A DNA stretch of 64,000 nt from an uncultured Pelagibacteraceae bacterium (GCA_902591755.1 CACJBX010000003.1:96125-160124), one strand, 5' to 3'. Shown: positions 43,883 to 52,522, counted from the first letter of the stretch. Made by a program: numbers and translations. Notes: generated from the letters alone by a model not told the origin.

Positions 43883-44652
43883 TTATTTTTCCAATTAGGT
43901 TTCCTTTTTTCTAAAAATGCTGAAATTCCCTCTCTTGCATCCATTGACATCATATTCAATGTCATCATTTTACTTGTGTATGCGTAAGCTTTTTTTAGAG
44001 GCATTTCTAATTGTTTATAAAATGCTTTTTTTCCAATTTTGATTGATAAATTTGATTTTGCTGAAATTACTTTTGCGACTTCTAATACTTTTGAATTTAA
44101 TTTATTTTTTGGAAAACAGTCATTTATTAAACCAATCTCCTTAGCATATCTTGCATTAATGGGTTCACCTGTTAACAACATTTTCATCATCCTTTTTTTT
44201 CCAATTTTTCTACTTACGGCCACCATTGGTGTGCTACAAAATAAACCTATATTTACTCCTGGTGTAGCAAATTTTGCATCTGCTGATGCATAAGCTAAGT
44301 CACAACTTGCTGCAAGCTGACATCCTGCTGCAAATGCAGAACCATGAACTTTAGCAATTACAGGTTTTCTTCCTTCAACAATGTTAAGCATTAATTTTGA
44401 GCAAAGATTAAATAATTTTAAATATTTGGATCTTATCTTTAAATTTTTTACTTCTTTAAGATTGTGACCCGCGCTAAAACCTTTACCATTTCCACTTAAA
44501 ATTATTACACGAGTTTTATTATCCTTTTCTAATCTTTTAAAAGTATCTATCAACATTTTTAATGTTTTAAAGGATAAGGAATTATAAGTTTTGGGTTCGT
44601 TAATAATTACATTTTTAATTCCAAAACCTTTATCTTTAACAACAACTGCCAT
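43879..44652 (-). CDS. Enoyl-CoA hydratase/isomerase-like protein (ECHDC3 type)
   Basis: A 257-aa crotonase-fold protein (263 if started at the upstream ATG 44670; the later ATG has GGAGAG about 11 nt before it). The oxyanion-hole segments are GNGKGFSAGHNLKEV and VHGSAFAAGCQLAASCDLAYAS. The region where hydratases have catalytic Glu reads FATPGVNIGLFCSTPMVAV, the ECHDC3 pattern, so hydratase activity is doubtful. Overlaps or abuts the nucleotidyltransferase gene. Confidence 0.82.
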   Translation of the reverse strand: MAVVVKDKGFGIKNVIINEPKTYNSLSFKTLKMLIDTFKRLEKDNKTRVIILSGNGKGFSAGHNLKEVKNLKIRSKYLKLFNLCSKLMLNIVEGRKPVIAKVHGSAFAAGCQLAASCDLAYASADAKFATPGVNIGLFCSTPMVAVSRKIGKKRMMKMLLTGEPINARYAKEIGLINDCFPKNKLNSKVLEVAKVISAKSNLSIKIGKKAFYKQLEMPLKKAYAYTSKMMTLNMMSMDAREGISAFLEKRKPNWKNK

Positions 44653-44653
44653 T

Positions 44654-45025
44654 TTATTTAAGCTCTCCATCTTCTCGCATTTTTGCTCTAATCTTAGTTG
44701 CTGATATTTTTTGGGTTTCTTCGTCTAATACTATCTCTTCAATTTTATAACCTACTCCTCTTCCATAACATATATTTGTAATATTGGGGACAAGTACTAT
44801 CTTAAACCTTCCCTCGTATTTTGGATTTAATCTTTCTTCAATTTTTTTTTTTACTGTTTCAAAATCAAATGGGTTATCATCTACGCCCTGAACATCTCGT
44901 ATTTGAATACAAACTTGACCTGTCTTTTTAAGTATTTCTTCAAACAGAGCATAATGCCCATCGTGGAAAGGCTGCCATCTTCCTAGCATTTGTGCCGTTG
45001 GTTTCTTATTATCCCATTTATACAT
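44654..45025 (-). CDS. Nucleotidyltransferase of the HxGH superfamily
   Basis: A 123-aa nucleotidylyltransferase. The nucleotide-binding motif is H21-D-G-H24 after GRWQPF, with a second motif ISATKIRAKM near the C-terminus (the ISSTxxR equivalent). This places it with cytidylyl- or adenylyl-transferases of the PPAT/NMNAT type, but it is shorter. It overlaps the APS-kinase-like gene by 8 nt. Substrate unknown. Confidence 0.82.
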   Translation of the reverse strand: MYKWDNKKPTAQMLGRWQPFHDGHYALFEEILKKTGQVCIQIRDVQGVDDNPFDFETVKKKIEERLNPKYEGRFKIVLVPNITNICYGRGVGYKIEEIVLDEETQKISATKIRAKMREDGELK

Positions 45026-45440
45026 TTTTATTTAGGTCTGTTAAAATTTTTTTAGACCATTCCTTAGCATTTTGTGACGTAACATGAAAATCAAATTTTT
45101 CAGGTTTAACAAACATTTTATTTGTATCGTCAAATCTTCCGAACTTTATTGTATCAACCCAAACTATGTAATCTGCTGGAAACAATTTACGTGCCTCAGG
45201 AGTAGGACATATAAAGTCAGCAATAACATTATTGCCTTGATTTTTTAGTTTAAGTGCAAAATCTGACATTCTTTTTGCTTGTCTCTTTCTCCCTTCCTCA
45301 GAAAAATCCCAATCATTTGCATCTTTTCTTACCTCATCAGCATTAAGTCTTTTTGCTTGTATTTTTTTAGCAAGTGCATCAGCAAGTGTTGTTTTGCCTG
45401 CACCAGGTAAACCCATTATTAAAATTATTTTTAAATTCAT
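45018..45440 (-). CDS. APS-kinase-like P-loop protein (short)
   Basis: A 140-aa kinase homologous to CysC but about 50-60 residues shorter. Walker A is GLPGAGKTT (10-18). RLNADEVRKDANDWDFSEEGRKRQAKRMS follows the CysC DGDxVR-x-FSxxxR plan, with ADEVR in place of GD-type residues, and VIADFICPTPEARK matches the VSFISP-type strand. It may phosphorylate APS or another nucleotidylated compound made by its neighbour. Assimilatory CysC is not assumed since the substrate loop differs. Confidence 0.75.
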   Translation of the reverse strand: MNLKIILIMGLPGAGKTTLADALAKKIQAKRLNADEVRKDANDWDFSEEGRKRQAKRMSDFALKLKNQGNNVIADFICPTPEARKLFPADYIVWVDTIKFGRFDDTNKMFVKPEKFDFHVTSQNAKEWSKKILTDLNKNV

Positions 45441-45445
45441 ATTAA

Positions 45446-46075
45446 TTACTTTGCAACTTTATATATCCCAAGCCAAGCATTTACATCTTTGCTAGATAAA
45501 TAGTTTGATTTAAAAAATTCAAGTTTTTCCCATTTATTTTTATCTATTAAATCATTGATCTTTTTATCAAAACCATAGTCCTCAAAGACACCGACATTAA
45601 TTGTAAAACAAATTAAACCATTATTTTTTGTAATTCTTATAAATTCATCTAAAGCATCGGGTTTTACATGGCCAAATGTAAATGTGCCAACGCAAAATAC
45701 TGAATCAAATTTATCATTCTCGAACATCAATTTTTTGTTTAAATCGACTCTTTCTAAAGATTTGTAAAGACCTTGAGGTACTAAATCTAATAATTTTTGT
45801 GATATATCAGCTCCATAAAAATTTTGGTAGCCCATTTTTTTAAGCTCAATTGCAACTAAACCAGTTCCACAACCAGCATCAAATATTTCAATGTTCTTAT
45901 TCTTTTGATATTTATTGAATGTTTCGGAAGTTTCTTTCGGTCCAGTATAATTCCAAGCTTCCATATCTTTGTCATACTTGTTATTTAGTGCCCACTCATC
46001 ATAATAAGCCGCTACATCCTCGACTTTCTTTAGAGTGTGCAAAGGGACTTTATTTCCGATGTCTTTTTGGGCCAT
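45446..46075 (-). CDS. SAM-dependent methyltransferase
   Basis: A 209-aa class-I methyltransferase. Motif I is IEIFDAGCGTGLVAIEL (about 59-75), motif II YGADISQKLLDL (about 84-95), motif IV DSVFCVGTFTFGHV (about 121-134). It resembles the Williams-Beuren/ubiquinone-type small methyltransferases. It begins the tight cassette with the kinase-like and nucleotidyltransferase genes (5-nt gap). Acceptor unknown. Confidence 0.85.
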   Translation of the reverse strand: MAQKDIGNKVPLHTLKKVEDVAAYYDEWALNNKYDKDMEAWNYTGPKETSETFNKYQKNKNIEIFDAGCGTGLVAIELKKMGYQNFYGADISQKLLDLVPQGLYKSLERVDLNKKLMFENDKFDSVFCVGTFTFGHVKPDALDEFIRITKNNGLICFTINVGVFEDYGFDKKINDLIDKNKWEKLEFFKSNYLSSKDVNAWLGIYKVAK

Positions 46076-46152
46076 TTTTTAAATTAATAAATTTATTTTT
46101 GTTAATTATATTTTATAGACACACAAATTAAAAATAGATAATAATTCAGTAA

Positions 46153-46881
46153 ATGAATTTTTCTTTAGAAATTGGGCCTAAATCAGATCTATCAACTCTG
46201 CCGGAACTAAAAGATATCTACATTACAATGTTGCCAGGTGGGGATTTTAAAGAGACTGCAAATCAAGCTATCCAACTAGTAAAGAAAGGCTTCAACCCTA
46301 TCCCTCATTTTCCAGCAAGATCAATAGAGAATGAGCACCAGTTAAAAGAATATGTAAGTATCTGTAAAGATGGGGGGGTTAAACAGGCTTTAATAATTGG
46401 AGGGGGGCGTGAACCAGCTGGTAAATTTGATAGCTCATTTCAACTTTTAGAGACTGGTTATTTTGAGAAGATGAAGATAGGAATTGCTGGACATCCAGAG
46501 GGGAGTCCTGATATATCCGATTCAGATTTGGAAAAAGCTATGAAAGATAAAAAGCCTTACGCTGATTATATAGTAACTCAGTGGTTACTTGATCCTCAGC
46601 CAATCATAGATTTTATTTCAAAACAAACAGTGCCAGTGCATGTTGGAATTACTGGGCCCCTTAAGATATCAAGCTTGATTAAATTTGCTAATATAGTGGG
46701 TACAAAAAATTCCTTAAATTTTCTTAAATCTAATTTTGGTAAGGCTCTAGATTTATTAAAACCTAAAGACCCAAATGATCTGATTAATAAATTAAAAGAT
46801 CATACAGAACACTTTCATATTTATACATTTGGAGGACTTAAGGAAACAAATAAATGGTTAAAGGATAATAACTATGCCTAA
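46153..46881 (+). CDS. Methylenetetrahydrofolate reductase-like protein
   Basis: A 242-aa TIM-barrel protein of the MetF superfamily, shorter than MetF (about 300). It starts with a degenerate EIGPKS segment and has FNPIPHFPARSIENEHQL (about 50-67), which matches the folate/FAD site, GIAGHPEGSPDIS (about 114-126) and FHIYTFGGLKETNKWL near the end. It overlaps the GcvT-fold gene by 8 nt. It likely interconverts methyl- and methylene-THF for that demethylase, as MetF does beside LigM-type O-demethylases. Confidence 0.8.
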   Translation: MNFSLEIGPKSDLSTLPELKDIYITMLPGGDFKETANQAIQLVKKGFNPIPHFPARSIENEHQLKEYVSICKDGGVKQALIIGGGREPAGKFDSSFQLLETGYFEKMKIGIAGHPEGSPDISDSDLEKAMKDKKPYADYIVTQWLLDPQPIIDFISKQTVPVHVGITGPLKISSLIKFANIVGTKNSLNFLKSNFGKALDLLKPKDPNDLINKLKDHTEHFHIYTFGGLKETNKWLKDNNYA

Positions 46882-48331
46882 GAAAAAAAAGAAAAAGAAA
46901 GTAAGTTCGAAAAAAAGAAAGCCCAAAAAAGTTGCTAAAATAAAATCTAAAAAAGTAAGTAAGCCAAAATCTAAAGGTAGAATAATTGAGAAGGTTGATT
47001 ATTCAAAAGTTTCTCACTCTACTGCTGTTGATCAATCTGATAGACATGTTCCTTACAATTTAAGACAAAGTGGTCCAACTCAAGTTGAAATGTTAATTTC
47101 TACAAGAGTTAGAAAATCTCCTTACTGGCATTTGTCTATGAAAGCTGGATGCTGGAGAGCAACTGTTTACAATAGAATTTATCATCCACGAGGTTATGTC
47201 AAACCAGAAAAAGGTGGAGCGATGGTTGAATATGAAGCTATTAAAAAACACGTAACTATGTGGAATGTAGCAGTTGAAAGACAAATAAGAGTAAAAGGTC
47301 CAGATGCTGAAAAATTTACCGACTACGTTATTACAAGAGATGCAACGAAAATTTCTCCAATGCGTGCGAGATATGTAATTTTATGTAATTACAAAGGTGG
47401 TGTTTTAAATGATCCAATTTTATTAAGAATATCTGAAGATGAATTCTGGTTTAGTTTGTCTGATAGTGACATTGGTCTTTATCTACAAGGTGTTAATGCT
47501 GATAAAAGATTTAATGTAGAAATAGATGAAATTGATGCATGTCCAGTTCAAATTCAAGGTCCTAAGTCAAAGGCCTTGATGAATGATTTAATTGGAGATC
47601 AAGTAAATTTAGATGACATGCCTTATTACGGATTAGCTGAAGCAAAAGTTGGTGGAAGAAGTTGTGTGATTTCACAATCAGGTTTTTCAGGTGAAGCCGG
47701 ATATGAAATCTATTTAAGAAATGCAACTTTATATGCAGAGGACATGTGGAATGCAGTTTTAAAAGCTGGGAAAAAACACAATCTTATGGTTATTGCTCCT
47801 GCACACCACAGAAGAATACAAGCAGGTATTTTGTCTTGGGGTCAAGATATGGATAACGAACATAATCCATTTCAATGTAACTTAGGTTATCAAGTTTCAT
47901 TATCTGGAAAAGGTGTTTGGGAAAAACAAGGAGATTATGTTGGTAAAGAAGCCTTAGAAAAAATGAAAAGTGAGGTATCTTCTGGTGGAAAACCTTACAA
48001 GCTACAATTAGTAGGTATGGAACTAGGTGGAAAACCAATTGAAGAATATGCGCCAGATTTTTGGTTAATCTCAGAAGATGGTAAAAATCCAGTAGGATTT
48101 ATTACATCACCTTGGTACCATCCTGAAAAAAGAACTAATATTGCAATGGGTTACGTGCCGTTCGATGGAACTTTAAATAAAAATGGATTTCCTATAGGTA
48201 AAGTTGGTAGAAAATTTAAAATTCATCTTCCAAAAAAATACTGTGAAAAAGGAAATGAACCAGTTGATGCTGTGATTGTTGATATACCTTTCACAGAGTC
48301 ATACAATCCTAACACAAGAGAAGCTAAATAA
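46874..48331 (+). CDS. GcvT-fold THF-dependent demethylase with basic N-terminal extension
   Basis: A 485-aa GCV_T-family protein. Residues 1-37 are almost entirely Lys/Arg/Ser/Pro; the fold starts near residue 60. Key segments are HVTMWNVAVERQIRVKGPDAEKFTDYVITRD (about 118-148), SQSGFSGEAGYEIYLRN (about 270-286) and the C-terminal beta-barrel with GFITSPWYHPEKRTNIAMGYV. It is not the canonical 369-aa DmdA. Length and pairing with a MetF-like gene resemble LigM/DesA O-demethylases. It would move a methyl group from an unknown methylated compound to THF. Followed by a strong terminator. Confidence 0.8.
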   Translation: MPKKKKKKKVSSKKRKPKKVAKIKSKKVSKPKSKGRIIEKVDYSKVSHSTAVDQSDRHVPYNLRQSGPTQVEMLISTRVRKSPYWHLSMKAGCWRATVYNRIYHPRGYVKPEKGGAMVEYEAIKKHVTMWNVAVERQIRVKGPDAEKFTDYVITRDATKISPMRARYVILCNYKGGVLNDPILLRISEDEFWFSLSDSDIGLYLQGVNADKRFNVEIDEIDACPVQIQGPKSKALMNDLIGDQVNLDDMPYYGLAEAKVGGRSCVISQSGFSGEAGYEIYLRNATLYAEDMWNAVLKAGKKHNLMVIAPAHHRRIQAGILSWGQDMDNEHNPFQCNLGYQVSLSGKGVWEKQGDYVGKEALEKMKSEVSSGGKPYKLQLVGMELGGKPIEEYAPDFWLISEDGKNPVGFITSPWYHPEKRTNIAMGYVPFDGTLNKNGFPIGKVGRKFKIHLPKKYCEKGNEPVDAVIVDIPFTESYNPNTREAK

Positions 48332-48338
48332 ATTATAT

Positions 48339-48358
48339 AAGGGGGCTGATACCCCCTT
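48339..48358 (+). terminator. Intrinsic terminator after the MetF-GcvT unit
   Basis: AAGGGGG (48339-48345), CTGATA, CCCCCTT (48352-48358) then more T. It is a compact G-C stem rare in this A+T-rich window, directly after the stop. Confidence 0.92.
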
Positions 48359-48382
48359 TTATGTCTTTTTTTAATTAGTTTA

Positions 48383-48487
48383 ATGTCGAAATATTTTTTA
48401 TTAATAATATGTATTATTATAGGTATTATTTTAATCATTTTTCCTTTATTAATTTCCTATTATGCCCAAAAAAAAAATAAAAAATAA
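48383..48487 (+). CDS. 34-aa single-TM micro-protein
   Basis: A 34-codon frame whose TAA directly touches the ATG of the next gene, suggesting translational coupling. One hydrophobic Ile/Leu helix (about residues 4-26) is followed by a Lys-rich tail. Probable small membrane protein; a chance ORF is possible. Confidence 0.45.
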   Translation: MSKYFLLIICIIIGIILIIFPLLISYYAQKKNKK

Positions 48488-49033
48488 ATGTTTGGATTTT
48501 TTTTAGAATTAGTTTTTAGATCAATAAAACTTGACAAAAAACTTTATAGTGAAGTAAAGACTTACTCCGAAGTCTCAATTTACTTTGCTGCTATTATAAT
48601 GATACTAGATGGCGTTGCAGGAGCAATTGCTACTAATAATTTTTACAAAACTTCATTAAGTCTCTCAGCATTAACTGCAATTTTAACATGGTTTTTTTGG
48701 GCAGTTTTGATATTTACAATTGGTGCAAAAATTTTTCCTGAAAAAAATACCAAGGTTACTTTTAAAAAAATATTAATTGCAGTAGGTATAGCTCATGCCC
48801 CTGGATTGTTGAGATTTATAGCATTGACACCTGACTTAGTAATGCCAATAATTTTTTTAACTCAATTTTGGATATTTGCCTCACTAATAATTTCAACTAA
48901 AGAGGTATTAAATTTTAAATCAAATATTAAAGCTTTTGGAATAGTCTTTTTATCATTTTTGATATTAGCAATTTTATCTGTTTCTTTTGTGATGAGTAGG
49001 TTAAATAGTTTGCCTATCAGTAATATAACTTAA
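48488..49033 (+). CDS. YIP1-family membrane protein
   Basis: A 181-aa membrane protein with five TM helices, matching the prokaryotic Yip1 domain: an amphipathic N-terminal helix (residues 1-35), then helices near 33-50, 60-85, 97-115, 120-140 and 150-170, with IGIAHAPGLLR-like VGIAHAPGLLRFIA in the middle. Bacterial members have unknown roles. It starts 1 nt after the 34-aa ORF stop. Confidence 0.72.
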   Translation: MFGFFLELVFRSIKLDKKLYSEVKTYSEVSIYFAAIIMILDGVAGAIATNNFYKTSLSLSALTAILTWFFWAVLIFTIGAKIFPEKNTKVTFKKILIAVGIAHAPGLLRFIALTPDLVMPIIFLTQFWIFASLIISTKEVLNFKSNIKAFGIVFLSFLILAILSVSFVMSRLNSLPISNIT

Positions 49034-49179
49034 ATAGGAAATATAGTTTTAGAGATTTTACAGGAAGCACAAATTTTATAACCAAACATCAACAAATTTT
49101 GTGAAACACTTTCATCCTCAGACCCACATTCCTCACAAAAATCATCAAGGTATTCCACATTATTTTTGTTCTCGATCAT
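49030..49179 (-). CDS. 49-aa zinc-ribbon-like protein
   Basis: A 49-codon minus-strand ORF. Two C-x-x-C pairs (C14/C17 and C37/C40) are spaced as in a zinc ribbon, with an acidic N-terminal half. No signal peptide. Its stop overlaps the YIP1 gene end by 4 nt. The two intact Cys pairs make a chance frame unlikely. Confidence 0.65.
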   Translation of the reverse strand: MIENKNNVEYLDDFCEECGSEDESVSQNLLMFGYKICASCKISKTIFPI

Positions 49180-49262
49180 TAATAGTTTTGTAAGTTACAA
49201 ATTTTGAAATTCATAAGTTTAGTTATATAATACTTATTATATATCTGATAATAAATACGTAA

Positions 49263-49751
49263 ATGAAACTTAAAAAGCATCATAAAATAGCGATAGTTAT
49301 GGGTAGTCAATCTGACTATTCAACTATGAAAGATTGTGTCAAAATCCTAAGGAGTTTAAAAATTAGTTTTGATGTAAAAATTGTATCAGCACACAGAACA
49401 CCAAAAAGACTTTATGAATTTGCAGAAAAATCAGAGAAGAGTTTCTCAGTTATAATTGCTGGTGCTGGTGGATCTGCTCATTTGCCTGGCATGATTGCCT
49501 CTTTAACGACTGTCCCAGTTATTGGAGTCCCAGTTGAAAGTAAAAAATTAAAAGGTCTTGATAGTTTATTGTCAATAGTTCAAATGCCAAAAGGTATTCC
49601 TGTTGGAACTGTTGCAATAGGAAAAGATGGTGCAATAAATGCTGCACTATATGCTGCGTCTATACTAGGGATAGCAGATAAAAAAGTAAAAAATTCCTTG
49701 CTTAAATTAAGAATTAAACAATCGAAATCTGTAAAAAAAAAACCAAAATAA
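49263..49751 (+). CDS. purE: N5-carboxyaminoimidazole ribonucleotide mutase
   Basis: A 162-aa class-I PurE. The family motif [14 protein letters not shown] (about 13-26) and the [14 protein letters not shown] motif (about 42-55) hold the substrate site, and [12 protein letters not shown] (about 66-77) binds CAIR. It isomerises N5-CAIR to CAIR in purine synthesis. The Lys-rich tail after residue 150 is extra. PurK follows by 3 nt. Confidence 0.97.
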   Translation: MKLKKHHKIAIVMGSQSDYSTMKDCVKILRSLKISFDVKIVSAHRTPKRLYEFAEKSEKSFSVIIAGAGGSAHLPGMIASLTTVPVIGVPVESKKLKGLDSLLSIVQMPKGIPVGTVAIGKDGAINAALYAASILGIADKKVKNSLLKLRIKQSKSVKKKPK

Positions 49752-49754
49752 TTA

Positions 49755-50810
49755 ATGAAGAAAATTAACCTCGGTATTTTGGGCGGTGGTCAATTAGGCA
49801 GTATGCTTTGTATGGCTGCAAGAAAGTTAAATATCTATACAATAGTATGGAGTGATGACCCAATGTCTCCTGCAAAAGGATTTTCAAATGAATTCATTTT
49901 TTCAAATTATAACGATAAAGAAAAATTTAATTATTTTACTAAAAAAGTAGACAAAATTACTTTCGAGTTTGAAAATATCCCTTTTGATATTTTGGATAAA
50001 CTTAATTCGATAAAAGAAGTTTTGCCAAAACCTCAAATAAATAGGATCATTCAAAATAGATTTTTGGAGAAGAATTTTGTAAATGATCAAAATATTAAAA
50101 CCACACAATACAAAAAGATTAATAATAAAGATGATTTGATATCAAATGCCGATCTTTTACCAGCGATGTTGAAGACAGCTACTCTTGGTTATGATGGAAA
50201 GGGACAATTTAAATTAAATAATCTTGAGGATTGTAAGAATATTAGCATTTCTAAAGATAGCGACTATATATTGGAAAAAATGGTAAATTTAAAAAAAGAA
50301 ATCTCTGTAATAGTCACAAGATTTAAAAAAAATGAATATGAAATTTATGAACCATTTGAAAATAAACATGAAGATCAAATATTAAAAGTCTCAAAAATTC
50401 CAGCTAACATAAGTAAAGAACATTTTTCTCAATCCGCTGAAAATGCAAAAAAAATTAGTGAAAAGTTAGATTATGTGGGAACTTTATGTGTCGAATTTTT
50501 TATAGATGATGAAGACAATTTGCTAGTAAATGAAATCGCACCCAGAGTTCATAATTCCGGTCACATGACAATCAACTCACACAATATCAGTCAATTCGAA
50601 AACCATATTCGTGCAGTTTGTGGTCTCAAAAAGGTAAAAACATTAAAACTTTACAATGCCAAAATGACAAATATTCTAGGTAATGAAATAACTAAATTTA
50701 AAGGAAAAAAATTTCAAGATAACGAATTTTTTTTCGATTATTTAAAAAAGGAAATTAAAGAAAAAAGAAAAATGGGACATTTTACGGAAATCAATAAGAT
50801 CAATGATTAA
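49755..50810 (+). CDS. purK: N5-carboxyaminoimidazole ribonucleotide synthase
   Basis: A 351-aa ATP-grasp PurK that makes N5-CAIR from AIR, bicarbonate and ATP. LGILGGGQLGSMLCMAA is the N-terminal motif, KTATLGYDGKGQF (about 135-147) the ATP-binding loop, EFFIDDEDNLLVNEIAPRVHNSGH the metal-binding block (about 251-274). Partner of PurE. The 3' end overlaps the MBL-fold gene by 8 nt. Confidence 0.96.
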   Translation: MKKINLGILGGGQLGSMLCMAARKLNIYTIVWSDDPMSPAKGFSNEFIFSNYNDKEKFNYFTKKVDKITFEFENIPFDILDKLNSIKEVLPKPQINRIIQNRFLEKNFVNDQNIKTTQYKKINNKDDLISNADLLPAMLKTATLGYDGKGQFKLNNLEDCKNISISKDSDYILEKMVNLKKEISVIVTRFKKNEYEIYEPFENKHEDQILKVSKIPANISKEHFSQSAENAKKISEKLDYVGTLCVEFFIDDEDNLLVNEIAPRVHNSGHMTINSHNISQFENHIRAVCGLKKVKTLKLYNAKMTNILGNEITKFKGKKFQDNEFFFDYLKKEIKEKRKMGHFTEINKIND

Positions 50811-51846
50811 GAAGCTTATTGTTTTAGTTTTCTGTTTTTCTTTTTTTACAAATTTAAATTCTATGGATAGTAAACCGTATCATCATTTGCCTGATAACAC
50901 CTTTAGAAATCCCGAGGGTTCTCCTGTGAGGGATGATAAAATTAAATGGTCTTACTCTACTTTTAACAAAGAGAAAAAGAAATTAGACATGACAATTCCA
51001 GATGATCATGTTTTAAAAAAAGAGTATGTCTTAAAAGATTTAGCTTCAAAACAAAACAGTGATTATATTGGCTGGATTGGACATGCTACATTTTTAATAA
51101 AACTCGGAGAAACAACTATTATAACAGATCCAGTTTTCTCGAAAAATGCTGGACCATTAATTTTTGGACCCAAAAGATATGTTGCACCAGCTTTAAATTT
51201 AAATGAAATTCCAAAAATTGATTTATTTTTACTGACACATAATCACTATGATCATCAAGACATGGGTACAATTAGAAAATTTCCTTACAAAGATGCTAAT
51301 GTAATTGTTCCCCTTAAGCTTGGTAAATATTTTACAAAAAATAATTTTAAGAAGGTAAGCGAGATTGATTGGTATCAATCAATCGAAAAAAACGATTTAA
51401 AAATAACTATGCTACCTGCAGTCCATTGGTCGAAAAGAAGTCTAACAGATACTAATAAAACTCTTTGGGGAAGTTATTTAATTGAATATAAAAGAAAAAA
51501 AATTTTGTTTGCTTGCGATACTGGATACGGAGAAATTTATAAAGAAATTGGAAAAAAATTTGGACCTATTGATCTCACTATTATAAATATTGGCGCTTAT
51601 AATTTTAAGCCAATGTTTGATAAATCTATTTACCATACTAATCCTGAGGAAGCATTGCAGATTGCTAAAGACTTAAACAGCAAAAGAGTTATTGGAATGC
51701 ATTGGGGAACTTTTGTATTATCATTAGAGCCTATAATGGAGCCTCCAAAAAGATTTTTAGAAAATGCAAAAAAATATGGTTTTAAAAATGACGAAGCTAT
51801 TATCTTTAAAATCGGAGAATTCAAAAATTTAGATGATATTTTATAG
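50803..51846 (+). CDS. MBL-fold hydrolase (NAPE-PLD/RomA-like), exported
   Basis: A 347-aa protein with N-terminal signal helix (about residues 1-20). GHATFLIKLGETTIITDPVFS starts the fold and THNHYDHQD (about 147-155) is the HxHxDH zinc motif, followed by PAVHWSKRS, FACDTGYGE and GMHWGTF. It resembles the N-acyl-phosphatidylethanolamine phospholipase D group of metallo-beta-lactamases. An outer-face phospholipid or lipid amide substrate is plausible. Placement between purK and GNAT gives no further clue. Confidence 0.82.
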   Translation: MIKKLIVLVFCFSFFTNLNSMDSKPYHHLPDNTFRNPEGSPVRDDKIKWSYSTFNKEKKKLDMTIPDDHVLKKEYVLKDLASKQNSDYIGWIGHATFLIKLGETTIITDPVFSKNAGPLIFGPKRYVAPALNLNEIPKIDLFLLTHNHYDHQDMGTIRKFPYKDANVIVPLKLGKYFTKNNFKKVSEIDWYQSIEKNDLKITMLPAVHWSKRSLTDTNKTLWGSYLIEYKRKKILFACDTGYGEIYKEIGKKFGPIDLTIINIGAYNFKPMFDKSIYHTNPEEALQIAKDLNSKRVIGMHWGTFVLSLEPIMEPPKRFLENAKKYGFKNDEAIIFKIGEFKNLDDIL

Positions 51847-52308
51847 ATGTCAATGAAAGCTATTGAAAATAATTTTGATGATTTGAAAGTAAATGAGCTT
51901 TTAAAAAAACACTTTATTGAATTAAGATCTGTCTCTCCAGCGGGCAGTACTCATGTCCTCGATATAGATGGACTTAAGGATAAAACAATAAAATTCTGGA
52001 GCATTTGGGATAATGAGGACCTCATTGGATGTGGAGCAATAAAAGTCCTAAATCAAAATCATGGTGAGTTCAAATCTATCAGAGTGCATGATAAATTTAG
52101 AGAAAAAGGTTTTGGTAAAAAAATAATTTCTATTTTATTATCTAAATCGAGAGATATTGGATTAAAAAATATTTTTATTGAGACTGGATCAGGTAAATTT
52201 TTTGAGCCTGCAAGAAAACTATTTAGGTCTTGTGGTTTTGAAGAGTGTAATCCTTTTGGTCACTATAAGAATGATCCAAATTCATGTTATATGAAAATAA
52301 AAGTTTGA
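51847..52308 (+). CDS. GNAT-family N-acetyltransferase
   Basis: A 153-aa acetyltransferase. The acetyl-CoA loop is KFREKGFGKKIIS (about 82-94) after the beta4 strand FKSIRVHDK, and the C-terminal part LFRSCGFEECNPFGHY is typical of PhnO/YjdJ-like amino-group acetylators. It starts 1 nt after the MBL stop. Substrate unknown. Confidence 0.85.
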   Translation: MSMKAIENNFDDLKVNELLKKHFIELRSVSPAGSTHVLDIDGLKDKTIKFWSIWDNEDLIGCGAIKVLNQNHGEFKSIRVHDKFREKGFGKKIISILLSKSRDIGLKNIFIETGSGKFFEPARKLFRSCGFEECNPFGHYKNDPNSCYMKIKV

Positions 52309-52312
52309 TTTT

Positions 52313-52522
52313 TTAATTTTTAAATCTTTTTTTAAAGTGTTCTGCGGGGTATTCTCCAGTAGCTTTTTTAACTGACTCATTTATGGAATAAGAAATACCA
52401 GATTGAACTATATTTCCAGATGTGCCTAATGTAACTGTCGGGCCAATTAACGAGGCGGTTGATTGGTAACAACCAGTGAGCACTAAAAACAAACCAATTA
52501 GAAATAATGTTTTTTTAAACAT
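52313..52522 (-). CDS. Small outer-membrane-type lipoprotein
   Basis: A 69-aa protein with a lipobox LTGC (Cys18) after a hydrophobic signal of 17 residues. The mature part is short, with a glycine/serine-rich GPTVTLGTSGNIVQSGISYSI segment and a basic C-terminus. Residue after Cys is Tyr, consistent with outer-membrane sorting. Function unknown. Confidence 0.8.
   Translation of the reverse strand: MFKKTLFLIGLFLVLTGCYQSTASLIGPTVTLGTSGNIVQSGISYSINESVKKATGEYPAEHFKKRFKN

Noticed and set aside
45018..45440. Calling this gene cysC of assimilatory sulfate reduction
   Set aside because: It is 50-60 residues shorter than CysC and its acceptor-site motifs differ; the neighbours are a nucleotidyltransferase and a methyltransferase, not ATP sulfurylase.
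46874..48331. Calling this gene dmdA
   Set aside because: The length (485 aa), the N-terminal extension and the core motifs differ from the 369-aa SAR11 DmdA that I know, although the fold is shared.
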